From the NCBI RefSeq assembly GCF_040958095.1, contig NC_091193.1, positions 32,252,346 through 32,316,345 of the forward strand: a stretch of DNA of 64,000 nt. Reading direction: 5' to 3'. The notes under the pieces are model-generated. The model was not told the DNA's origin. It searched no databases and worked only from the letters and a program-made list of their open reading frames with translations. Position 1 is the stretch's first letter. Each line of letters opens with the position of its first letter. Positions 41,917-54,302 of the stretch are shown in pieces. This stretch comes from Procambarus clarkii (lineage: Eukaryota > Arthropoda > Malacostraca > Decapoda > Cambaridae). The position numbers were made by a program, and so were the translations under genes.

Positions 41917-44609
41917 ATCCAAGAAAAGACATATGACAATGTTGTTTCCAATACAAATGATAAAAATCAATGTGTTTTCATTAGAATTAACTAAAATGTT
42001 CCTTATTTTCCGTTTATATTACCGATGGAAGATGTACACGTAAAACCGCTCTAATCCGGATGAAACATCGATATATGCAATAAAAACCAAACTTCTCCCT
42101 TTTTCAATATCTTACTCAGTATTTCAACGAGAAACAAATAGATGATTAAAGGTGAAGTATTTAAGTTTATTATCTAATCATTTACGTGTTTGCATCATTT
42201 TTATCGTATATATAATGAATTAATACCAATAAACTGAAATTCACAAAAACGTGGAAAAACAGCAAAATATTGCCTAATTCGATGATATTTTGAAATCACA
42301 TAAAGGAAAAGGGGATGATAAACGTCAAAATATTGCTAAAATCGATGATGTTTAGTATGAAACAAAATGCAAGAAAAATTGCTTAAAATGCAATATTATG
42401 GAAAAATCTGAGATATGAAGGCCAAATCACATATCGTGATACTACATGAAATAGTATCGAAATATTGGTAAAAATGAATATATTTACGTAATTCAAACTA
42501 CATGAAAAACGTGAAGAGAGTCACTATTATTCCAAATGTGGATTTTAACTTCGAATCATAAAGCGAGGTTTCGTATTATTTAGATCCAAGAAAAGACATA
42601 TGACAATGTTGTTTCCAATACAAATGATAAAAATCAATGTGTTTCCATTAGAATTAACTAAAATGTTCCTGATTTTCCGTTTATATTACCGATGGAAGAA
42701 GTACACGTAAAACCGCTCTATTCCGGCTGAAACGTCGATATATGCAATAAAAACCGAACTTCTCCCCTTTTCAATATCCTACTCAGTATTTCAACGAGAA
42801 ACAAATAGATGATTAAAGGTGAAGTATTTAAGTTTATTATCTAATCAATTACGTGTTTGCATCATTTTTATCGTATACTTAATGAATTAATACCAATTAA
42901 CTTAAAATTCACAAAAACGTGGAAAAACGGCAAAATATTGCCTAATTCGATGATATTTTGTTTAAATCACATAAAGGAAAAGGGGATGATAACGTCAAAA
43001 TATTGCTAAATTCGATGATGTTTAGTAGAAACAAAATGCAAGAAAACTTGCTTAAAATGCAATATTATGGAAAATCTGAGATATGAAGGCTAAATCACAT
43101 ATCGTGATACTACATGAAATAGTATCGAAATATTGTAAAAATGAATATTTACGTAATATCAAACTACATGAAAAACGTGAAGAGAGTCACTATTATTCCA
43201 AATTTGCAGATTTTAACTTCGAATCATAAAGCGAGGTTTCGTATTATTTAGATCCAAGAAAAGACATATGACAATGTTGTTTCCAATACAAATGATAAAA
43301 ATCAATGTGTTTTCATTAGAATTAACTAAAATGTTCCTGATTTTCCGTTTATATTACCGATGGAAGATGTACACGTAAAACCGCTGTAATTCCGGATGAA
43401 ACATCGATATATGCAATAAAAACCAACTTCTCCCCTTTTCAATATCCTACTCAGTATTTCAACGAGAAACAAATAGATGATTAAAGGTGAAGTATTTAAG
43501 TTTATTATCTAATCAATTACGTGTTTGCATCATTTTTATCGTATACTTAATGAATTAATACCAATTAACTTAAAATTCACAAAAACGTGGAAAAACGCAA
43601 AATATTGCCTAATTTGATGATATTTTGTTTAAATCACATAAAGGAAAAGGGTATGATAAATGTCAAAATATTGCTAAATTCGATGATGTTTAGTATGAAA
43701 CAAAATGCAAGAAAACTTGCTTAAAATGCAATATTATGGAAAAATCTGAGATATGAAGGGTAAATCACATATCGTGATACTACATGAAATAGTATCGAAA
43801 TATTAGTAAAAATTAATATATTTACGTAATATCAAACTACATGAAAAACGTGAAGAGAGTCACTATTATTCCAAATTTGCAGATTTTAACTTCGAATCAT
43901 AAAGCGAGGTTTCGTATTATTTAGATCCAAGAAAGACATATGACAATGTTGTTTCCAATACAAATGATAAAAATCAATGTGTTTTCATTAGAATTAACTA
44001 AAATGTTCATGATTTTCCGTTATATTACCGATGGAAGATGTACACGTAAAACCGCTCTAATCCGGATGAAACATCGATATATGCAATAAAAACCAAACTT
44101 CTCCCTTTTTTCAATATCTTACTCAGTATTTCAACGAGAAACAAATTTATGATTAAAGGTGAAGTATTTAAGTTTATTATCTAATCAATTACGTGTTTGA
44201 ATCATTTTTATCGTATACTTAATGAATTAATACCAATAAATTGAAAATTCACAAAAACGTAAAAAAACGGCAAAATATTGCCTAATTCGATGATATTTTT
44301 TTAAATCACATAAATGAAAAGGGGATGATAAACGTCAAAATATTGCTTAATTCGATGATGTTTAGTATGAAACAAAATGCAAGAAAACTTGCTTAAAATG
44401 CAATATTATGGAAAAATCTGAGATATGAAGGCTAAATCACATATCGTGATACTACATGAAATAGTATCGAAATATTGGTAAAAATGAAAATATTTACGTC
44501 ATATCAAACTACATGAAAAACGTGAAGAGAGTCACTATTATTCCAAATTTGCAGATTTTAACTTCGAATCATAAAGCGAGGTTTCGTAATATTTAGATCC
44601 AAGAAAAGA

Positions 44610-44795
44610 AATAGAAGGGACGACGACGTTTCGGTCCGTCCTGGACCATTCTCAAGTCGATTGTGAGTCAAGTCAAGTCAATCACAATCGACTTGAGAAT
44701 GGTCCAGGACGGACCGAAACGTCGTCGTCCCTTCAATTTCTAGTGTGTGGTCTGGTCAACATACTTCAGCCACGTTATTGTGACTCATCGCCTGC
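44610..44795 (-). mobile_element. Hairpin element, right-arm copy R5 (mirror of L6)
   Basis: It starts AATAGAAGGG, as expected from L6. The neighbouring monomer (44800-46000) has dense one-base indels. Confidence 0.9.
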
Positions 44796-47700
44796 ATCCA
44801 AGAAAAGACATATGACAATGTTGTTTCCAATACAAATGATAAAAATCAATGTGTTTTCATTAGAATTAACTAAAAAGTTCCTTATTTTCCGTTTATATTA
44901 CCGATGGAAGATGTACACGTAAAACCGCTCTAATCCGGATGAAACATCGATATATGCAATAAAAACCAAACTTCTCCCTTTTTCAATATCTTACTCAGTA
45001 TTTCAACGAGAAACAAATAGATGATTAAAGGTGAAGTATTTAAGTTTATTTTCTAATCATTTACGTGTTTGCATCATTTTTATCTATCGTATATATTGAA
45101 TTAATACCAATAAACTGAAAAAATCACAAAAACGTGGAAAAACAGCAAATATTGCCTAATTCGATGATATTTTGTTTAAATCACATAAAGGAAAAGGGGA
45201 TGATAAACGTCAAAACATTGCTAAAATCGATGATGTTTAGTATGAAACAAAATGCAAGAAAAATTGCTTAAAATGCAATATTATGGAAAAATCTGAGATA
45301 TGAAGGCCAAATCACAATCGTGATACTACATGAATAGTATCGAAATATTGGTAAAAATGAATATATTTACGTAATATCAAACTACATGAAAAACGTGAAG
45401 AGAGTCACTATTATTCCAAATTTGCGGATTTTACCTTCGAATCATAAAGCGAGGTTTCGTATTATTTAGATCCAAATAAGACAAATGACAATGTTTGTTT
45501 CCAATACAATGATAAAAATCAATGTGTTTTCATTAGAATTAACTAAAATGTTCATGATTTTCCGTGTATATTACCGATGGAAGATGGACACCTAAAACCG
45601 CTCTAATCCGGATGAAACATCGATATATGCGATAAAAACCAAACTTCTCCCTTTTTCAATATCTTACTCAGTATTTCAACGAGAAACAAATTTATGATTA
45701 AAAGTGAAGTATTTAAGTTTATTATCTAATCAAATTACGTGTTTGCATCATTTTTATCGTATACTTAATGAATTAATACCAATAAACTGAAAATTCACAA
45801 AACGTCAAAAACGGCAAAATATTGCCTAATTCGATGATATTTTGTTTAAATCACATAAAGGAAAAGGATGATAAACGTCAAAATATGCTAAATTCGATGA
45901 TGTTTAGTAGGAAACAAAATGCAAGAAAACTTGCTTAAATGCAATATTATGGAAAATCAGAGAGATGAAGGCTAAATCACATATCGTGATACTACATGAA
46001 ATAGTATCGAAATATTGGTAAAAATGAAAATTTTACGTCATATCAAACTACATGAAAAACGTGAAGAGAGTCACTATTATTCCAAATGTGTGGATTTTAA
46101 CTTCGAATCATAAAGCGAGGTTTCGTATTATTTAGATCCAAGAAAAGACATATGACAATGTTGTTTCCAATACAAATGATAAAAATCAATGTGTTTTCAT
46201 TAGAATTAACTAAAATGTTCCTGATTTTCCGTTTATATTACCGATGGAAGAAGTACACGTAAAACCGCTCAATTCCGGCTGAAAACGTCGATATATGCAA
46301 TAAAAACCGAACTTCTCCCCTTTTCAATATCCTACTCAGTATTTCAACGAGAAACAAATAGATGATTAAAGGTGAAGTATTTAAGTTTATTATCTAATCA
46401 ATTACGTGTTTGCATCATTTTTATCGTATTCTTAATGAATTAATACCAATTAACTTAAAATTCACAAAAAACGTGGAAAAACGGCCAAATATTGCCTAAT
46501 TCGATGATATTTTGTTTAAATCACATAAAGGAAAAGGGATGATAAACGTCAAAATATTGCTAAATTCGATGATGTTTAGTATGAAACAAAATGCAAGAAC
46601 TTGCTTAAAATGCAATATTATGGAAAAATCTGAGATATGAAAGCCAAATCACATATCGTGATACTACATGAAATAGTATCGAAATATTGGTAAAATGAAT
46701 ATATTTACGTAATATCAAACTACATGAAAACGTGAAGAGAGTCACTATTATTCCAAATTTGCGGATTTTACCTTCGAATCATAAAGCGAGGTTTCGTATT
46801 ATTTAGATCCAAATAAAGACAATGACAATGTTGTTTCCAATACAAATGATAAAAATCAATGTGTTTTCATTAGAATTAACTAAAATGTTCATGATTTTCC
46901 GTGTATATTACCGATGGAAGATGTACACCTAAACCGCTCTAATCCGGATGAAACATCGATATATGCGATAAAAAACCAAACTTCTCCCTTTTTCAATATC
47001 TTACTCAGTATTTCAACGAGAAACAAATTTATGATTAAAGTGAAGTATTTAAGTTTATTATCTAATCAATTACGTGTTTGCATCATTTTTATCGTATACT
47101 TAATGAATTAATACCAATAAACTGAAAATTCACAAAACGTCAAAAAACGGCAAAATATTGCCTAATTCGATGATATTTTGTTTAAATCACATAAAGGAAA
47201 AGGGGATGATAAACGTCAAAATATTGCTAAATTCGATGATGTTTAGTAGGAAAAAAATGCAAGAAAACTTGCTTAAAATGCATTATTATGGAAAAATCTG
47301 AGAGATGAAGGCTAAATCACATATCGTGATACTACATGAAATAGTATCGAAATATTGGTAAAAATGAAAATATTTACGTCATATCAAACTACATGAAAAA
47401 CGTGAAGAGAGTCACTATTATTCCAAATGTGTGGATTTTAACTTCGAATCATAAAGCGAGGTTTCGTATTATTTAGATCCAAGAAAAGACATATGACAAT
47501 GTTGTTTCCAATACAATGATAAAAATCAATGTGTTTTCATTAGAATTAACTAAAATGTTCCTGATTTTCCGTTTATATTACCGATGGAAGAAGTACACGT
47601 AAAACCGCTCAATTCCGCTGAAACGTCGATATATGCAATAAAAACCGAACTTCTCCCCTTTTCAATATCCTACTCAGTATTTCAACGAGAAACAAATAGA

Positions 47701-48152
47701 TGATTAAAGGTGAAGTATTTAAGTTTATTATCTAATCAATTACGTGTTTGCATCATTTTTATCGTATTCTTAATGAATTAATACCAATTAACTTAAAATT
47801 CACAAAAACGTGGAAAAACGGCCAAATATTGCCTAATTCGATGATATTTTGTTTAAATCACATAAAGGAAAAGGGATGATAAACGTCAAAATATTGCTAA
47901 ATTCGATGATGTTTAGTATGAAACAAATGCAAGAAAACTTGCTTAAATGCAATATTATGGAAAAATCTGAGATATGAGGGCTAAATCACATATCGTGATA
48001 CTACATGAAAGTATCGAAATATTAGTAAAAACGAATATATTTACGTAATATCAAACTACATGAAAACGTGAAGAGAGTCACTATTATTCCAAATTTGCAG
48101 ATTTTAACTTCGAATCATAAGTGAGGTTTCGTATTATTTAGATCAAGAAAGA

Positions 48153-48337
48153 AATTGAAGGGACGACGACGATTCGGTCCGTCCTGGACATTCTCAAGTC
48201 GATTGTGAGTCAACTCAAGTCAATCACAATCGACTTGAGAATGGTCCAGGACGGACCGAAACGTCGTCGTCCCTTCAATTTCTAGTGTGTGTCTGGTCCA
48301 ACATACTTCAGCCACGTTATTGTGACTCATCGCCTGC
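48153..48337 (-). mobile_element. Hairpin element, right-arm copy R6 (mirror of L5)
   Basis: It carries GACGATTCGGTCC and loop GTCAACTCAAGTCAA, the complements of the two L5-specific changes. Bases are lost in GGACATTCTC and GTGTGTCTGG relative to L5. Confidence 0.9.
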
Positions 48338-50334
48338 ATCCAAGAAAAGACATATGACAATGTTGTTTCCAATACAAATGATAAAAATCAATGTGTTTTC
48401 ATTAGAATTAACTAAAATGTTCCTTATTTTCCGTTTATATTACCGATGGAAGATGTACACGTAAAACCGCTCTAATCCGGATGAAACATCGATATATGCA
48501 ATAAAACCCAAACTTCTCCCTTTTTCAATATCTTACTCAGTATTTCAACGAGAACAAATAGATGATTAAAGGTGAAGTATTTAAGTTTATTATCTAATCA
48601 TTTACGTGTTTGCATCATTTTTATCGTATATATAATGAATTAATACCAATAACTGAAAATTCACAAAAACGTGGAAAAACAGCAAAATATTGCCTAATTC
48701 GATGATATTTTGTTTAAATCACATAAAGGAAAAGGGATGATAAACGTCAAAATATTGCTAAATTCGATGATGTTTAGTATGAAACAAATGCAAGAAAACT
48801 TGCTTAAAATGCAATATTATGGAAAAATCTGAGATATGAAGGCCAAATCACATATCGTGATACTACATGAAATAGTATCGAAATATTGGTAAAAATGAAT
48901 ATATTTACGTAATATCAAACTACATGAAAAACGTGAAGAGAGTCACTATTATTCCAAATTTGCAGATTTTAACTTCGAATCATAAAGCGAGGTTTCGTAT
49001 TATTTAGATCCAAGAAAAGACATATGACAATGTTGTTTCCAATATAAATGATAAAAATCAATGTGTTTTCATTAGAATTAACTAAAATGTTCATGATTTT
49101 CCGTTTATATTACCGATGGAAGATGTACACGTAAAACCGCTCTAATCCGGATGAAACATCGATATATGCAATAAAAACCAACTTCTCCCCTTTTCAATAT
49201 CCTACTCAGTATTTCAACGAGAAACAAATAGATGATTAAAGGTGAAGTATTTAAGTTTATTATCTAATCAATTACGTGTTTGCATCATTTTTATCGTATA
49301 CTTAATGAATTAATACCAATTAACTTAAAATTCACAAAAACGTGGAAAAACGGCAAAATATTGCCTAATTGATGATATTTTGTTTAAATCACATAAAGGA
49401 AAAGGGTATGATAAACGTCAAAATATTGCTAAATTCGATGATGTTTAGTATGAAACAAAATGCAAGAAAACTTGCTTAAAATGCAATATTATGGAAAAAT
49501 CTGAGATATGAAGGGTAAATCACATATCGTGATACTACATAAATAGTATCGAAATATTAGTAAAAATGAATATATTTACGTAATATCAAACTACATGAAA
49601 AACGTGAAGAGAGTCACTATTATTCCAAATTTGCAGATTTTAACTTCGAATCATAAAGCGAGGTTTCGTATTATTTAGATCCAAGAAAAGACATATGACA
49701 AATGTTGTTTCAATACAATGATAAAAATCAATGTGTTTTCATTAGAATTAACTAAAATGTTCATGATTTTCCGTTTATATTACCGATGGAAGATGTACAC
49801 GTAAAACCACTCTAATCCGGATGAAACATCGATATATGCAATAAAAACCAAACTTCTCCCTTTTTCAATATCTACTCAGTATTTCAACGAGAAACAAATT
49901 TATGATTAAAGGTGAAGTATTTAAGTTTATTATCTAATCAATTACGTGTTTGCATCATTTTTATCGTATACTTAATGAATTAATACCAATAAATTGAAAA
50001 TTCACAAAAACGTAAAAAAACGCAAAATATTGCCTAATTCGATGATATTTTTTTAAATCACATAAATGAAAAGGGGATGATAAACGTCAAAATATTGCTT
50101 AATTCGATGATGTTTAGTATGAAACAAAATGCAAGAAAACTTGCTTAAAATGCAATATTATGGAAAAATCTGAGATATGAAGGCTAAATCACATATCGTG
50201 ATACTACATGAAATAGTATCGAAATATTGGTAAAAATGAAAATATTTACGTCATATCAAACTACATGAAAAAACGTGAAGAGAGTCACTATTATTCCAAA
50301 TGGTGGATTTTAACTTCGAATCATAAAGCGAGGT

Positions 50335-50834
50335 NNNNNNNNNNNNNNNNNNNNNNNNNNNNNNNNNNNNNNNNNNNNNNNNNNNNNNNNNNNNNNNNNN
50401 NNNNNNNNNNNNNNNNNNNNNNNNNNNNNNNNNNNNNNNNNNNNNNNNNNNNNNNNNNNNNNNNNNNNNNNNNNNNNNNNNNNNNNNNNNNNNNNNNNNN
50501 NNNNNNNNNNNNNNNNNNNNNNNNNNNNNNNNNNNNNNNNNNNNNNNNNNNNNNNNNNNNNNNNNNNNNNNNNNNNNNNNNNNNNNNNNNNNNNNNNNNN
50601 NNNNNNNNNNNNNNNNNNNNNNNNNNNNNNNNNNNNNNNNNNNNNNNNNNNNNNNNNNNNNNNNNNNNNNNNNNNNNNNNNNNNNNNNNNNNNNNNNNNN
50701 NNNNNNNNNNNNNNNNNNNNNNNNNNNNNNNNNNNNNNNNNNNNNNNNNNNNNNNNNNNNNNNNNNNNNNNNNNNNNNNNNNNNNNNNNNNNNNNNNNNN
50801 NNNNNNNNNNNNNNNNNNNNNNNNNNNNNNNNNN
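50335..50834. other. Assembly gap of exactly 500 N
   Basis: The round length marks a placeholder gap rather than a measured distance. It separates the end of the reverse satellite arm from the 13-bp minisatellite. Whether the two flanks are truly adjacent, and what lies between them, cannot be told. Confidence 0.99.
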
Positions 50835-52425
50835 TGGGTGATTGTCCTGGGTGCTTGTCCTGGGCTCTTGTTCTAGGCGCTTGTCCTGGGTACTTGTCCT
50901 GGGTGCTTGTCCTGGGCGCTTGTCCTGGGTGCTTGTCCGGACGCTTGTCCTGGGCTTGTCTAGGCGCTTGTCCTGGGTGCTTGTCCTGGGTGCTTGTCCT
51001 GGGTGCTTGTCCTGGACGCTTGTCCTGGGCTCTTGTCTGGCGCTTGTCCTGGGTGCTTGTCCTGGGTGCTTGTCCTGGGTGCTTGTCCTGGGTGCTTGTC
51101 CTGGACGCTTGTCCTGGGTGCTTGTCCTGGACGCTTGTCCTGGGTGCTTGTCCTGGACGCTTGTCCTGGACGCTTGTCCTGGGTGCTTGTCCTGGGTGCT
51201 TGTCCTGGGCGCTTGTCCTGGACGCTTGTCCTGGGTGCTTGTCCTGGGTGCTTGTCCTGGACGCTTGTCCTGGGTGCTTGTCCTGGACGCTTGTCCTGGG
51301 TGCTTGTCCTGGGTGCTTGTCCTGGGTGCTTGTCCTGGGTTTTCCTACGCTTGTCCTGGGTGCTTGTCCTGGGTGCTGTCCTGGGTGCTTGTCCTGGGTG
51401 CTTGTCCTGGGCGCTTGTCCTGGGTGCTTGTCCTGGGTGCTTGTCCTGGGTGCTTGTCCTGGGTGCTTGTCCTGGACGCTTGTCCTGGGTGCTTGTCCTG
51501 GCGCTTGTCCTGGACGCTTGTACCTGTGACGCTTGTCCTTGGTGCTTTGTCCTGGAGGCTTGTCCCGGACGCTTGTCCTGGACGCTTGTCCTGGGTGCTT
51601 GTCCTGGTGCTTGTCCTGGTGCTTGTCTTAGGTGCTTGTCCTGGGTGCTTGTCTTGGGTGCTTGTCCTGGACCGCTTGTCCTGGACGCTTGTCCTGGGTG
51701 CTTGTCCTGGACGCTTGTCCTGGACGCTTGTCCTGGGTGCTTGTCCTGGGTGCTTGTCCTGGACGCTTGTCCTGGACGCTTGTCTTGGGTGCTTGTCCTG
51801 GGTGCTTGTCCTGGGCGCTTGTCCTGGGTGCTTGTCCTGGATGCTTGTCCTGGGTGCTTGTCCTGGGTGCTTGTCCTGGGCGCTTGTCCTGGACGCTTGT
51901 CCTGGGAGCTTGTCCTAGACGCTTGTCCTGGACTCTTGTCCTGGGCGCTTGTCCTGGGCGCTTGTCCTGGACTCTTGTCACTGGACGCTTGTCCTGAACG
52001 CTTGTCCTGAGCGCTTGTCCTGAACGCTTGTCCTGGGCGCTTGTCCTAGTCTCTTGTCCTGGACGTTTGCCCTGGGCGCTTGTCCTGGACTCTTGTCCTG
52101 GACGCTTGTCCTGGGTGCTTGTCCTGGGCGCTTGTCCTGAATGCTTGTCCTGGGCGCTTGTCCTGAACGCTTGTCCTGGACGCTTGTCTGGGCGCTTGTC
52201 CTGAACACTTGTCCTGGGCGCTTGTCCTGAACGCTTGTCCTGGGCGCTTGTCCTGAACGCTTGTCCTGGACGCTTGTCCTGAACGCTTGTCCTGGGCGCT
52301 TGTCCTGAACGCTTGTCCTGGACGCTTGTCCTGAACGCTTGTCCTGGACGCTTGTCCTGAACGCTTGTCCTGGGCGCTTGTCCTGAACGCTTGTCTTGGG
52401 CGCTTGTCCTGGACGCTTTCCTGAG
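50835..52425 (+). repeat. GC-rich 13-bp minisatellite (~120 units)
   Basis: The unit is CTTGTCCTGGGTG, with main variants CTTGTCCTGGACG, CTTGTCCTGGGCG and CTTGTCCTGAACG. Thirteen is not a multiple of three and the unit lacks stops, so long frames stay open in several registers on both strands. These translate to a 13-residue peptide periodicity that is a by-product of the repeat. Variant composition changes along the array: GGGTG/GGACG dominate to about 51850, while GAACG alternating with GGGCG or GGACG (a 26-bp dimer) dominates after about 52000. Occasional units are 11, 12 or 14 bp. The left end is cut by the gap. Confidence 0.95.
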
Positions 52426-53128
52426 ACCTCTATCTCTACTGCTCTTCTGGGGCCAGATTCACGAAGGTATTTATGAAGGTTTTTCTTCTTAGCTACGAAT
52501 GTTTTCCTTCTTAGCGCCTTCGTGGCGGCTACGTCGGTATTCAGGTAGCTACCCTAAGTCGAAAACCTTCATAAGTTTGGTCCGGGATCTAAGTGTTGTG
52601 TCGACCACTCGTAGCTTTACGTAAACTGGATATAACTCAATTTTTCTCTACTACATAACACTGTGATCGATTTTAATATAACAAAAGATTATTAGTTGGC
52701 GAATCTCGTGAAGAGGAGTCCTTCGTGTTAGTTATATATGCATTCTCTGCTTGAAACTTGAAGTAAATATGTCTTTTATGATAGTAGAATTAGTTTTATA
52801 ATAGCAAGATATTATACCAGTAGTTATTAAGTAAATAAACACTGGTGAATATGAAATATGAGAGAAGGTGATGAGCCCTGCCTGATGGGATCATTTACTT
52901 TCACCAAATGCCCTGTTCACCTAGTAGTAAGGGTGTACCTTAGCTATACATACCCATTTCTAATTTATTTAGTTTGGTTTTATTTTGAAATTAAATCTGG
53001 GTGAGACATAAAAGAAAAATATCCAGCACAAATGATGTTAGGTTAGGGTAAAAACTTCTCATTGAATACTTAAACCTATAACTATAACTATATGGACTAT
53101 TAAAGAAGAGAGAGGAAAGTAGGGGGTT

Positions 53129-53161
53129 CAAGACCTCTTCCTATTACACAATTTGGGTGTG
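53129..53161 (+). repeat. Short direct repeat, copy 1
   Basis: AAGACCTCTTCCTATTACAC followed by AATTTGGGTGTGTGG. A second copy at 53563-53596 differs at a few positions. It is probably a piece of a dispersed family whose full length is not visible here. Confidence 0.6.
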
Positions 53162-53265
53162 TGGAACCAGTATTATCAATCATTTTTCTCATTTTCTCTT
53201 GTAATGTATCTTTCATTTATCAATTCTGATTGAAATTACCTACTTAAAATTATCTGCTAGATTAA

Positions 53266-53397
53266 GGACCTGCCCGAAACGCTGCGCGTACTAGTGGCTT
53301 TACAAGTATGTAAATACTGTACTATCCAATGTATTCTCACAAACCCAATGTACCTTCTTGTATATATATAAATAAATAAATAAATAAATAAATAAAA
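53266..53397 (+). mobile_element. Retroposon 3' end with AAAT tail
   Basis: A module starting about GGACCTGCCCGAAACGCTGC ends in a run of TA followed by about seven AAAT units (53361-53397). A short-repeat tail after a conserved non-coding module is typical of SINE or LINE 3' ends. I recall similar sequences from decapod genomes but cannot verify that here. The 5' end is not defined. Confidence 0.5.
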
Positions 53398-53652
53398 GAA
53401 GGCACCATGCCGGGAAGGCTATGTAGCAGTAAGGCAGTGAGGTGAGGCAGCTGCTTATCTGAAGAATGCTTATTTTATTTACCTTATAAGCTGAGGCAGC
53501 CTATGTTATTTGAAGAATGCTCAGCTGATTCCTTTACATTTAGCATGGAACAAATTTGTGTCCAAGACCTCTTCCTGTTACACAATTTGGTTGTGTAACA
53601 ATCAGTAAGTAATTATCAAAAGAAGGCACCAAGCTGGGAAGGTTATGTAGCA
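53397..53652 (+). repeat. Cluster of degenerate local direct repeats
   Basis: AGAAGGCACCATGCCGGGAA at 53398 recurs as AGAAGGCACCAAGCTGGGAA at 53621, each followed by GGYTATGTAGCA. Between them, GAGGCAG...TGAAGAATGCT occurs at 53443-53470 and again at 53492-53521. The 53129 repeat recurs at 53563. The segment seems to be built of two or three diverged copies of one larger unit. Confidence 0.6.
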
Positions 53653-54002
53653 TCATTGTGTGGAGCAATAATCCTAATTTTTTTAATAATGCACCTGTGA
53701 GAAACAAATTCTGTCAGCTGTAAAAATATTGATGCAGTTATTTAAATAAAAAATATAATGAAAGAAATATTACTGGTTTATTTTTATCCTATCTTTTGTA
53801 CTATACAGTACAGTATATCCAAAAGAGTGAAAAATTGAGACATTATGCACAATTTAAAGATGATTCAAAAGAATATGACTACTGTATTACATATCAACAT
53901 GACATCTTAATGATCCATGGTTAACTTGATTAATAGGGATAATATTGGTAATAACACAAACTATAATTTAAAATCTTTATTATTGATATTTTTGTATTAA
54001 GA

Positions 54003-54153
54003 AGCTTAGGTATACATATCAATGTGCTGCTACCCTATTCTATATGGAAGATTACACAGTGTAGGTAAAAAAAAAAAACTAGTTATAAGTTCGTCTAATA
54101 CTACCCTCTCACAGGATGGTTAGTCCATACATGGAATCAGGGGAGAAAATACT
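54003..54153 (+). repeat. ~150-bp direct repeat, copy 1
   Basis: It pairs with 54303-54447 at a 300-bp offset. Common anchors are GCTTAGGTATA, GTGCTGCT-CCCTATTCT, ACACAGTGTAG, CTCACAGGATGG, and ATACATGGAATCAGG. Copy 1 has a 13-A run (about 54067-54079) absent from copy 2. Confidence 0.75.
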
Positions 54154-54302
54154 AGCGTCAATACAAAAACAAATCAACTCTGACTAAATAATACTTCTCA
54201 ATTTTCACAAGAGGTAAGCACTGAATCATGGAAACATTATATTATAACTACTCTTACTAGCTTCTACAAGACTCCTCTCAAACAATGTATTTTTTTTAAC
54301 AT

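Larger units (their letters stand above)
11452..50334. repeat. ~39-kb near-perfect palindrome of satellite DNA
   Basis: The left arm 11452-30923 (19472 bp) is repeated as its reverse complement at 30939-50334 (19396 bp) around a 15-bp spacer. The summed coordinates of mirrored landmarks start at 61862 at the axis. They drift to 61858 (hairpin L10/R1), 61840 (L9/R2), 61833 (L8/R3), 61830 (L7/R4), 61814 (L6/R5), 61787 (L5/R6) and 61786 at the gap edge, so the right arm has lost about 76 bp in all. Private variants are mirrored: TTGTAATGGAAAC at 27852 with GTTTCCATTACAA near 33991, the CTAACGGAAACAC variant near 25836 with its complement near 36001, TAATGTGTAAG at 27042 and 29058 with CTTACACATTA near 34799 and 32789, and CTCCTTGAAAT at 30595 with ATTTCAAGGAG near 31254. 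Confidence 0.93.
31052..50334 (-). repeat. 674-bp satellite array, reverse-oriented half
   Basis: This is the same monomers read on the minus strand, in mirrored order relative to 11452-30809. Compared with the left half it carries scattered one-base deletions and occasional insertions, mostly in A or T runs. Examples are one T too many near 31111, a lost C near 31189, and a lost A at GGCAAATATTGCC near 33610. The 44000-48000 stretch is visibly worse, for example near 45085, 45480 and 45870. The pattern looks like unpolished long-read consensus rather than evolutionary drift. The array stops at the N gap, so its true end is unknown. Confidence 0.95.

Noticed and set aside
1-50334. Regularly spaced repeats as a CRISPR-like array
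   Set aside because: The repeats are 674 bp and contiguous without short unique spacers, and the sequence is eukaryotic.
50265-50876. A 203-codon reading frame crossing the gap
   Set aside because: Most of it is translated N. The two ends belong to different repeats.
50842-52208. Long frames of up to 358 codons with ACPGCLSWVLVLG-type peptide repeats, and basic frames on the minus strand
   Set aside because: A 13-bp stop-free unit automatically gives open frames in several registers. Occasional unit-length changes shift the frame, and no start, splice or termination signals support translation.
53038-53050. GTTAGGTTAGGG as telomeric TTAGG repeat
   Set aside because: Only about two units are present, well within chance for AT-rich arthropod DNA.
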